Source: JACMMS01 sp043758775 (GTDB lineage: Bacteria; Pseudomonadota; Gammaproteobacteria; Burkholderiales; Methylophilaceae). From it: 5,502 nucleotides of DNA. The stretch covers positions 1-5,502 of the forward strand of contig JAYVMU010000061.1 in the NCBI GenBank assembly GCA_043758775.1. Reading direction: 5' to 3'. Positions 1-3,972 of the stretch are shown here, piece by piece. The translations under genes were made by a program, and so were the position numbers. Every line of letters begins with the position of its first letter. Position 1 is the first letter of the stretch. The notes beneath the pieces are model-generated. The model had not been told where the DNA came from, made no database searches, and worked only from the letters and a program-made list of their open reading frames with translations.

Positions 1-81
1 TTTCCTTAATGGATTACAACAACGATTAGAGTCGAGGTGATTTAAATAGTTCATACATATCCAGTATTTTTGATCGTTTCT

Positions 82-303
82 TTAGTGTGCTAGGCTTGCC
101 AGCACAGACAATCTTAACCAGCTTGCGCGACCTGTTTCGATTGGTTTTACGCCTAGCTGTTCCTTCGTCCATTGTTGCCATGTGATGCCGTTGCCCTCTG
201 CTATGCGTTCCAATGATAGCCAGAATTCAGGCTCTAAAGCCAGTGTTGTGCGCGTATTACTAGCGACGATGTGACGGTGCTGCAATTTGCCATTCAAAGC
301 CAT
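82..303 (-). CDS. small ribbon-helix-helix protein, RHH_4 type
   Basis: This 73-residue protein resembles the RHH_4 ribbon-helix-helix family. A short strand (HRHIVASNTRTTLALEP) is followed by the family's characteristic LEPEFW turn, a helix (LSLERIAEGNG), the segment ITWQQWTKEQ and a C-terminal ASWLRLSVL stretch. Family members are small, presumably DNA-binding proteins, so a repressor or copy-control role is inferred, not shown. I chose the ATG at 303 because AAAGGG lies a few bases upstream. A TTG five codons earlier is possible but overlaps the ribosome-binding site. It is the last gene of the minus-strand operon, 11 nt after the stop of the preceding gene. A hairpin overlaps its last codons. 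Confidence 0.8.
   Translation of the reverse strand: MALNGKLQHRHIVASNTRTTLALEPEFWLSLERIAEGNGITWQQWTKEQLGVKPIETGRASWLRLSVLASLAH
87..105. repeat. hairpin at the 3' end of the RHH_4 gene
   Basis: Arms GTGCT (87-91) and AGCAC (101-105) enclose GG/CC pairs with a CTTG loop, leaving one unpaired A. The hairpin covers the last codons of the RHH_4 gene. No T-tract follows on either strand, so it is not a standard intrinsic terminator. It could protect the 3' end of the operon transcript, or be chance. No better terminator is visible in 1-81, and that stretch shows no other feature. Confidence 0.35.
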
Positions 304-314
304 TTTTAACCCTT

Positions 315-839
315 TCAATCAATAATTACATTGTTTTTTAATCTGAATTCCTGCTGATTACGTAGTGCTTCGATTGCCTTGTAAAGAGCGTTATCAAGGG
401 TTACAGAATAACGTGCCATCAGCTCGTTTTGGATTGGTGCAGAAGCTTTTAATGCTGCGAACTCTTTTTCTTTTTTTGATGCAGATTCATCACCCCTCAA
501 CATTTCTAGTGCTAAGTTCATTGGTTTGTTTTGGTTTATTTTTACGATTTCCAATGTTGCTGATTCAGCGGTCACTAACCGTTTTTGTCTCCATAGTGCT
601 ACTGCAATACGTTCAACTAAAACAGTTTCTAACATGCCGATAGGATTTAGTGAATCAACCAGACCAGCCAGCAATGCAAAGTAGTCCTGTGCATTTTCAG
701 TGCTTGTAATCAGGCGTTCACTTAGCAATCCGTGTTTAAGTGCGTTCTGGCTTATTGTTTCCTTACCCTCTGCTGTTCGTGCTCCTGTACTCTTTTGGCT
801 GTTTGCGCGGTTCGCTGTAATCTGTTTTTCAGTCGTCAT
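315..839 (-). CDS. conserved protein of unknown function (ANRANSQKSTG/NALKHGL family)
   Basis: This 174-residue protein belongs to a widespread bacterial family known mainly as hypothetical proteins. The family is recognised by an N-terminal block of the form RAN-x-QKSTG-x-RT-x-EGK...NALKHGL, here at about residues 10-38. The rest is predicted mostly helical, ending in a charged segment (RYSVTLDNALYKAIEALRNQQ region, near 145-165) that also fits the family. There is no signal peptide or membrane segment, so it should be cytosolic. The basic N-terminal block suggests nucleic-acid contact, but that is inference. The ATG at 839 follows AAGGGA and overlaps the stop of the upstream initiator gene by 11 nt, indicating translational coupling. 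A TTG extension of 19 codons lies inside that gene and lacks support. Confidence 0.85.
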   Translation of the reverse strand: MTTEKQITANRANSQKSTGARTAEGKETISQNALKHGLLSERLITSTENAQDYFALLAGLVDSLNPIGMLETVLVERIAVALWRQKRLVTAESATLEIVKINQNKPMNLALEMLRGDESASKKEKEFAALKASAPIQNELMARYSVTLDNALYKAIEALRNQQEFRLKNNVIID

Positions 840-1422
840 TTTTAATCCCTTTTTTAATACTGTCTTTACTGCTGAAATAGACCTGACCAACTTCAAGTTT
901 TGATCTTTTTTTCACTAGGTATGAAATCCAATGTTTACAATCATCTAGCTTTTCAGGCGTCGAGATTAGTGCGTAATTTTTCTGCTTACCTTTACTTGTC
1001 CAGTGTATTGAGTTTTTGGGCTTATTGATTGAAAAACCCATAACGTGTTTATCAAAAGTTTTTCTTAACCAATTGGTTGGAGTAGTGTTAAAAATTTCGT
1101 CAGGGTTTTTCGCTTCCGATGTATCTTCAACTAAAAAGAAAACGTGCATGTGGTGGCTTTTCGTTAGGTCATGTTCAAAGCATGCACGCCAACGGTATTT
1201 AACGCCTATGTGGTTTAATTTTCGCGTAATCCGTTTAATCATTTTCAATAAGCGGTCTGGTTTTTCAGAGTATGCGCCACTGATTTCGTCAGTCATTCCA
1301 AGATGGTATAGGCGCGCTTTTCCGAAGTCGTGACCGTGCAGCATTGCAATAGCTTTGTGATAAGCCCTAACGCTATGCATGCCTTCGTTATATTTAGTTA
1401 TTTTGGTTTCGATTTTCAGCAC
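829..1422 (-). CDS. HUH-endonuclease replication initiator, YagK/YfjJ (inovirus Gp2-like) type
   Basis: This 197-residue protein is a likely rolling-circle replication initiator, nicking one DNA strand through a tyrosine that stays covalently attached to the 5' end. The metal-binding HUH motif is at residues 91-93 (H-M-H, followed by hydrophobic VFFLV). The catalytic tyrosine motif is at Y168 with K172 (YxxxK, in HWISYLVKKRSK). A motif-1-like strand (ARLYHLGMTD) lies at 36-45. The spacing, plus INKPKNSIH at 132-140, fits the YagK/YfjJ C-terminal domain found in phage, satellite and plasmid initiators. The start is uncertain: GTG at 1422 has only a poor Shine-Dalgarno (GGCGGG), and an in-frame TAG upstream rules out a longer ORF. 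ATG at 1380 is the alternative. It is the first gene of a three-gene operon transcribed away from the candidate origin. Domain call is strong; replication role is inferred. Confidence 0.85.
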   Translation of the reverse strand: MLKIETKITKYNEGMHSVRAYHKAIAMLHGHDFGKARLYHLGMTDEISGAYSEKPDRLLKMIKRITRKLNHIGVKYRWRACFEHDLTKSHHMHVFFLVEDTSEAKNPDEIFNTTPTNWLRKTFDKHVMGFSINKPKNSIHWTSKGKQKNYALISTPEKLDDCKHWISYLVKKRSKLEVGQVYFSSKDSIKKGIKNDD

Positions 1423-1502
1423 GATGCCCGCCGCAGCCCCTACTAGCTAATAAGATTGGAATACTAGTCATACACCACTATCTTTTACGCCGGTAACTGG
1501 AT

Positions 1503-1511
1503 ATATACACA
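1503..1511 (+). promoter_or_regulatory. near-consensus DnaA box
   Basis: ATATACACA differs from the consensus TTATNCACA at the first base only. It lies about 80 bp upstream of the initiator start. A single 9-mer with a mismatch is weak evidence alone; its value comes from the second box at 1569-1577. Confidence 0.3.
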
Positions 1512-1514
1512 GCC

Positions 1515-1528
1515 TGTTTAAATAAACA
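1515..1528. repeat. short palindrome, possible operator of the initiator operon
   Basis: TGTTTA and TAAACA are perfect inverted arms separated by AA. The site lies about 95 bp upstream of the initiator start, where an operator for its transcription would be expected. AT-rich sequence makes chance palindromes likely. Confidence 0.3.
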
Positions 1529-1568
1529 TATAACTCATTGATTACATTGAATATTTTGTTACTAAACA

Positions 1569-1577
1569 TGTGGATTA
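1569..1577 (-). promoter_or_regulatory. near-consensus DnaA box
   Basis: TGTGGATTA reads TAATCCACA on the minus strand, one mismatch from TTATCCACA. It sits at the edge of the most AT-rich part of the intergenic region, the usual relation between a DnaA box and an unwinding element. Confidence 0.4.
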
Positions 1578-1657
1578 CTTTTGCAGTTTTTATTGCATTA
1601 ATTCAACATAAATTTACATAACTATTTGATTTATTTAGTTTTTTTAATAAAATGATT

Positions 1658-1686
1658 TTAGCATGTATGTTCTTAACTTGTATAAT
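1658..1686 (+). promoter_or_regulatory. candidate sigma70 promoter inside the origin region
   Basis: A perfect -10 hexamer TATAAT (1681-1686) is preceded at 17 bp by TTAGCA (four of six -35 matches). Transcription would start near 1693 and run through the tandem repeats and hairpins, more than 400 bp before the first ORF. It may yield a leader, a primer or a regulatory RNA. In sequence this AT-rich a chance -10 is possible. Confidence 0.35.
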
Positions 1687-1768
1687 ATGCCTTTTTATCA
1701 ACATGAAATATTGCACTGATATTTATTAATATTATTTCAATTTAATTCTTTGTCTTGTGCGACTGTTG

Positions 1769-1807
1769 ACACGTCCATCTTTGCAATCACACGTCCATCT
1801 TTGCAAT
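1769..1807. repeat. two tandem copies of a 19-bp word, iteron-like
   Basis: ACACGTCCATCTTTGCAAT occurs at 1769-1787 and again at 1789-1807, identical over 19 bases with a 20-bp period, about two helical turns. Same-face spacing and identity are typical of iterons or operators bound by an initiator or repressor. Only two clean copies exist. A loosely similar stretch (ATGTGGATTACTTTTGCAGT) at 1568-1587 may be a decayed relative. Confidence 0.7.
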
Positions 1808-1823
1808 TTTGCGGGCAAGTTCA

Positions 1824-1836
1824 GGTCGCTACGACC
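1824..1836. repeat. GC-rich mini-hairpin beside the tandem repeats
   Basis: GGTCG (1824-1828) and CGACC (1832-1836) are perfect 5-bp arms around a CTA loop, 17 bp after the second iteron-like repeat. In a rolling-circle replicon, a stable hairpin near binding repeats could present a nick site, but no matching nick consensus is recognisable. Confidence 0.4.
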
Positions 1837-1938
1837 GCTTCAACCGGCTTAACGTGTTTTATTTTCCTAATTCTGGGACGACCCCAATTTGAGTGACTGC
1901 TGTTCAGGTTTCGTCTAGTCGCTCTGTATTAAGTCAAT

Positions 1939-1966
1939 AATTACAAAACCGTTCCCTTTTGTAATT
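1939..1966. repeat. perfect 10-bp inverted repeat, likely protein-binding site
   Basis: AATTACAAAA (1939-1948) and TTTTGTAATT (1957-1966) are perfect inverted arms around the 8-nt spacer CCGTTCCC. GTC/GAC bases continue the symmetry outside if three bases of the left side bulge. No T-tract follows and the stem is AT-only except for one pair, so a terminator is unlikely. Its place about 95 bp before the winged-helix promoter suggests an operator or initiator site. Confidence 0.55.
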
Positions 1967-1987
1967 GACCATGTCGAATAAATTAAT

Positions 1988-2004
1988 AAATAAATAATTT
2001 ATTT
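1988..2004. repeat. AT-only palindrome
   Basis: AAATAAA and TTTATTT flank a TAA spacer in a run of pure A/T. It could help strand opening, or be a by-product of base composition. Confidence 0.25.
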
Positions 2005-2059
2005 AAATCATCATTTACAATAAACGACGACTATGGTGTCACCTTAATAGTATTCATAA

Positions 2060-2088
2060 TTGACGCCTTGTTTTTTTAAGCGGATAGT
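2060..2088 (+). promoter_or_regulatory. candidate promoter of the winged-helix gene
   Basis: TTGACG (2060-2065, five of six -35 matches) and GATAGT (2083-2088, four of six -10 matches) are 17 bp apart, placing the start near 2095, about 24 nt before the ATG. The -10 overlaps AAGCGGATAG (2078-2087), which also occurs in the recombinase promoter. Confidence 0.5.
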
Positions 2089-2118
2089 TACAACATTAAA
2101 TTTCAGTTCAAGTTAGTT

Positions 2119-2571
2119 ATGAGCGATGTAGAACATCCACTAGTTACAGATAGCAACCTTGAAGAAAAATGGGGCGATTCTGTAAACGCAGGATTTGTAG
2201 TAATTCCATCCGCGTTATTACTGCATCAGAATGAATTGAAGCTTGATAGTGGCGAAGTTGTGGTGTTAATGAATTTGTTGATGGCATGGTGGAAAGTAGG
2301 TGACTTACCTTTTCCCAGAACATCGACCATAGCTAAGCGGATGGGGATAAACCTTAGAACAGTTCAAAGATGTATTGAAAGTCTTGAAAAAAAAAGGCTA
2401 ATAAAAAGGCTGAAGAACCTTGAAAGAAGTGACAGTAACCGTGTTTTCACTCGATATGATTTAAGCGGAATTGTGTCTGAATTAAAGAGATTAGGAAAAG
2501 TTGGTCATCCAAGTCGAAAAAAAAACGTAAACCTAGTTATCACAGAAAAATCTCAACATGGTGAGCAGTAG
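2119..2571 (+). CDS. winged helix-turn-helix protein, HTH_36-like
   Basis: This 150-residue protein has one recognisable domain. After an acidic N-terminus, GFVVIPSALLLHQNELKL (25-42) and the helix GEVVVLMNLLMAWWKVG (45-61) lead into a helix-turn-helix: STIAKRMGIN (69-78) then recognition helix LRTVQRCIESLEKKRL (79-94). A wing follows (IKRLKNLERSDSNRVFTRYDL, about 95-115), and a basic tail (PSRKKN). Proteins of this build are common on plasmids and integrated elements beside replication genes, where they are annotated as helix-turn-helix or replication proteins. A regulator of its own promoter or an origin-binding accessory is inferred. It is the only well-supported plus-strand gene. The ATG at 2119 is the only standard start after an upstream in-frame TAA, yet it lacks a clear Shine-Dalgarno, so weak translation is likely. 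Confidence 0.85.
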   Translation: MSDVEHPLVTDSNLEEKWGDSVNAGFVVIPSALLLHQNELKLDSGEVVVLMNLLMAWWKVGDLPFPRTSTIAKRMGINLRTVQRCIESLEKKRLIKRLKNLERSDSNRVFTRYDLSGIVSELKRLGKVGHPSRKKNVNLVITEKSQHGEQ

Positions 2572-2594
2572 ATTTACCATGTTTAGCTAAGAAT

Positions 2595-2616
2595 CTTGGA
2601 AAAGTTCCTGTCCAAG
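2595..2616. repeat. 6-bp stem-loop after the winged-helix gene
   Basis: CTTGGA (2595-2600) and TCCAAG (2611-2616) pair around a 10-nt loop. An alternative GGAA/TTCC pairing lies inside. No T-run follows, so termination here is doubtful. Confidence 0.35.
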
Positions 2617-2681
2617 TTCTGTCGTTTCCTTTGTCGAGGCAAATCACGGACTCCAAATCCGTGATTAGATAGGCGACAGAA
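2617..2681. repeat. nested inverted repeats with a tRNA-Trp-like anticodon-arm geometry
   Basis: Outer arms TTCTGTCG (2617-2624) and CGACAGAA (2674-2681) are perfect over 8 bp. Inside, AATCACGGA (2642-2650) and TCCGTGATT (2658-2666) are perfect over 9 bp around the 7-nt loop CTCCAAA. A third weak stem CCT/AGG (2627-2629, 2636-2638) gives a three-way-junction shape. The loop has the exact layout of a tRNA-Trp anticodon loop (CCA preceded by CT). There is no T-arm, and the 9-bp inner stem is too long, so this is not a functional tRNA. A 9-7-9 layout also resembles the core of a tyrosine-recombinase crossover site. Confidence 0.55.
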
Positions 2682-2741
2682 TCAATGAGTATGAGGTAAG
2701 TCTCCAAAACGTAACGCTCAGCTCTTGCAGGCATTTATTCT

Positions 2742-2778
2742 AAACCCAAAATTAGCGGTTTGGTTCATTTATAACCAA
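2742..2778. repeat. overlapping AAACC/GGTTT and TTGGTT/AACCAA inverted repeats
   Basis: AAACC (2742-2746) can pair with GGTTT (2757-2761), while TTGGTT (2760-2765) can pair with AACCAA (2773-2778). The two stems share bases and are mutually exclusive alternatives. Short arms make this modest evidence. Confidence 0.3.
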
Positions 2779-2784
2779 GCGTGA

Positions 2785-2806
2785 CAGATTTGCGAAGCAA
2801 TATCTG
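2785..2806. repeat. 9-bp hairpin with GCGAAGC mini-hairpin tip
   Basis: CAGATTTGC (2785-2793) pairs with GCAA-T-ATCTG (2797-2806) with one bulged T and a GAA loop. The tip GCGAAGC is a known, exceptionally stable DNA mini-hairpin. It lies in the convergent intergenic space, so its role is unlikely to be coding. Candidate functions are a single-strand replication start, a conjugative-transfer origin hairpin or a recombinase site. None is proven. Confidence 0.5.
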
Positions 2807-2889
2807 ACCGCAATCAAGCGATAGCGCGAAGGATTAATTACGTCTTGCTTGCGCGCGCGTACTTGTTGCGTTATATAAATATTTTGCTT

Positions 2890-2925
2890 AAATAAATATA
2901 TATTTACGAAAATACATATTTATTT
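2890..2925. terminator. long AT-rich hairpin at the end of the recombinase operon
   Basis: AAATAAATATATATTT (2890-2905) and AAATACATATTTATTT (2910-2925) form a 16-bp stem with one A/C mismatch and an ACGA loop. It begins at the stop codon of the 82-residue gene and could end minus-strand transcription or stabilise the RNA. It lacks the GC-rich stem and clean T-tract of a classical terminator, so the termination call is tentative. Confidence 0.4.
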
Positions 2926-3173
2926 TAAATCAAATGAAAGTCATTCATAAGGTCTGGCTTTCGGAGCCATTGACATAGCGCCAGAGCGGTATCTGTCGCC
3001 ATGCATCGAACTATTTCACGCTGTCTAATTGGATTATGTAATGCGCGCTTTAATTGTCTTGCGCCTTCGGCTACTAGCTCGACTTCAATGACTAAATCAT
3101 CTTCCGTTAGCTGTTTTGACTGTTGCGCTATTTCATGTCCGAATAAGTGTTTAAGTTCGTGTTCAATGCTCAT
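2925..3173 (-). CDS. small protein of unknown function, coupled to the recombinase
   Basis: This 82-residue protein matches no family I recognise. It is predicted mostly helical, with an acidic first half (HELKHLFGHEIAQQSKQLTEDDLVIEVE) and a more basic middle (RQLKRALHNPIRQREIVRCM), and contains two cysteines. It has no signal peptide or membrane helix. Its ATG overlaps the recombinase stop as ATGA (3170-3173), and AAAGG sits 8 nt upstream, so coupled translation is likely. The context suggests a partner or accessory of the recombinase, such as a directionality or regulatory factor, but the sequence itself does not show this. Confidence 0.7.
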   Translation of the reverse strand: MSIEHELKHLFGHEIAQQSKQLTEDDLVIEVELVAEGARQLKRALHNPIRQREIVRCMATDTALALCQWLRKPDLMNDFHLI

Positions 3174-3841
3174 GCTGCTTGCCTTTCAATTAGATATTTC
3201 ACAGTGCTGGCATACCATTTCCCGCCGTTTTTACCTTTAATGCCTAAATCGTTTAATTCTGTTGCGATTTGAACCAAAGTATTACCGGCGCGCCGCTTAG
3301 TCAAAATGTCAGCAACAATTCGTGATTCGCTTTCAACTTTAACTAAACGTTTATTTACTTCTAAGTAACCAAAAGGGACAGGTGCGTATTTTTCGCCCTG
3401 TGCCTTTTTGTGTGCTAGAACTGCCTTTGTGCGTTCGGCTATTTGTTTGCGTTCCATCTGGCCAAGTGCTGCAATCAGTGTGAAAAAGAATTCGCCCATT
3501 GCTGAACTGGTGTCTATCTTTTCGGTTAGGCTTACTAGGTCACTGCCTTTTTTCTTTAACGTTTCACCTATGGTTATGCAATCTTTGGTTGAGCGTGCCA
3601 AGCGGGAAAGCGAATAAACGACTAATGCCATATTCTTTTTAACTTGGCTTAATGCGTTTTGTAGTCCTTCGCGGTTTTCCATGGATTTTCCACTTATGCC
3701 AGCGTCAACAAATATGTTGAGCAGCTCGTAATCATTCATAACGCACCATGCCGCAATCTTGGCTTTTTGAGCTTCGAGTGACGCGCCTTCGTCGGCTTGT
3801 TGTTCGGTGCTTACTCTGATGTAACCAATTGCTTGCTTCAT
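3170..3841 (-). CDS. serine recombinase (resolvase/invertase family)
   Basis: This 223-residue enzyme breaks and rejoins DNA through a serine nucleophile. The catalytic domain spans about residues 3-150. It shows YIRVST with R9 and nucleophile S11, VDAGISGKS (45-53), SLSRLARS with R80 and R83 (77-84), and the long helix motif GQMERKQIAERT (127-138). From PFGYL (156-160) onward there is a short 'recombinase' domain and helix-rich C-terminus for DNA binding. The length is intermediate, longer than Tn3 resolvases (about 185) and far shorter than phage integrases of the large serine type. On a plasmid it may resolve multimers or excise a segment. Upstream lies a good promoter; the ribosome site (AAAGAAA) is weak. 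The adjacent 82-residue gene is translationally coupled. Confidence 0.93.
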   Translation of the reverse strand: MKQAIGYIRVSTEQQADEGASLEAQKAKIAAWCVMNDYELLNIFVDAGISGKSMENREGLQNALSQVKKNMALVVYSLSRLARSTKDCITIGETLKKKGSDLVSLTEKIDTSSAMGEFFFTLIAALGQMERKQIAERTKAVLAHKKAQGEKYAPVPFGYLEVNKRLVKVESESRIVADILTKRRAGNTLVQIATELNDLGIKGKNGGKWYASTVKYLIERQAA

Positions 3842-3865
3842 GGTTTCTTTATTGGGCTAATCTAT

Positions 3866-3901
3866 GGATAACATCCTATCCGCTTATATTTATTATGTCA
3901 A
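3866..3901 (-). promoter_or_regulatory. recombinase promoter with inverted repeat over the -10
   Basis: On the minus strand, a perfect TTGACA (3896-3901) lies 17 bp from TAGGAT (3873-3878, four of six -10 matches). GGATA (3866-3870) and TATCC (3877-3881) form an inverted repeat overlapping the -10, as expected for a repressor site. The recombinase itself or the winged-helix protein could act here. The word AAGCGGATAG (3876-3885) is shared with the winged-helix promoter. Confidence 0.6.
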
Positions 3902-3913
3902 CATATTTATTAT
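3886..3913. repeat. direct repeat ATATTTATTAT, possible res sub-sites
   Basis: ATATTTATTAT occurs at 3886-3896 and 3903-3913 (17-bp period), with an ATGT-CA-ACAT palindrome between. Resolvase-binding sites commonly lie just upstream of the recombinase gene, are AT-rich and begin with TGTC, as here at 3896-3899. The match to a real res site is loose. Confidence 0.35.
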
Positions 3914-3945
3914 TAACGTATAAAGAGATATTTATCTTAAGTGAT

Positions 3946-3967
3946 AAAAAACAATCTTTCGATTGCT
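3946..3967 (-). terminator. intrinsic terminator of the partition operon
   Basis: Read on the minus strand, AGCAATC, the loop GAAA and GATTGTT form a 7-bp stem (one G-U pair) followed by six T. It begins about 5 nt after the stop of the secreted-protein gene and separates the partition operon from the recombinase promoter. Confidence 0.8.
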
Positions 3968-3972
3968 AATTT

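Larger units (their letters stand above)
1423..2118. other. gene-free candidate origin and control region
   Basis: About 700 bp without a plausible gene lies between the divergently transcribed HUH initiator and winged-helix genes. It contains two near-consensus DnaA boxes, a long strongly AT-rich stretch (about 1540-1760), a two-copy 19-bp tandem repeat, a GC-rich mini-hairpin, a perfect 10-bp inverted repeat, a second AT-rich palindrome and two rightward promoter candidates. This combination is typical of plasmid replication origins. No known nick site could be recognised, so origin function is inferred from architecture and from the neighbouring initiator. Confidence 0.5.
2572..2924. other. 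gene-free structured intergenic region
   Basis: This 353-bp space lies between convergent genes (winged-helix and recombinase operon). No ORF in it has a credible start, ribosome site or known motif. It holds at least five successive inverted repeats, listed separately, a 13-nt alternating purine-pyrimidine run (2850-2862, TGCGCGCGCGTAC) and an AT-rich right end. Such density is unusual for a simple convergent spacer. A conjugative origin, a single-strand initiation site, a recombination site or a structured RNA are all possible. Confidence 0.5.

Noticed and set aside
840..896. TTG-initiated extension of the second operon gene
   Set aside because: It adds 19 residues before the family's usual N-terminus and has no ribosome site. 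The ATG at 839 has AAGGGA.
365..1333. Three plus-strand ORFs (365-643, 700-903, 1016-1333)
   Set aside because: They lie antisense to the well-supported initiator operon and lack ribosome sites and recognisable motifs.
1442..1468. ACTAG...CTAGT inverted repeat upstream of the initiator
   Set aside because: Five-base arms 17 bp apart are expected by chance.
2617..2681. A true tRNA-Trp gene
   Set aside because: The anticodon-like loop is right, but there is no T-arm, no consensus D-loop, and the inner stem is 9 bp instead of 5.
2540..2734. 64-residue minus-strand ORF in the structured spacer
   Set aside because: It overlaps the end of the winged-helix gene, has no ribosome site or family motif, and its length is explained by chance. 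The hairpins through it point to non-coding structure.
3001..3617. Two plus-strand ORFs (3001-3240, 3408-3617)
   Set aside because: They are antisense to the recombinase operon, whose motifs establish the coding strand.
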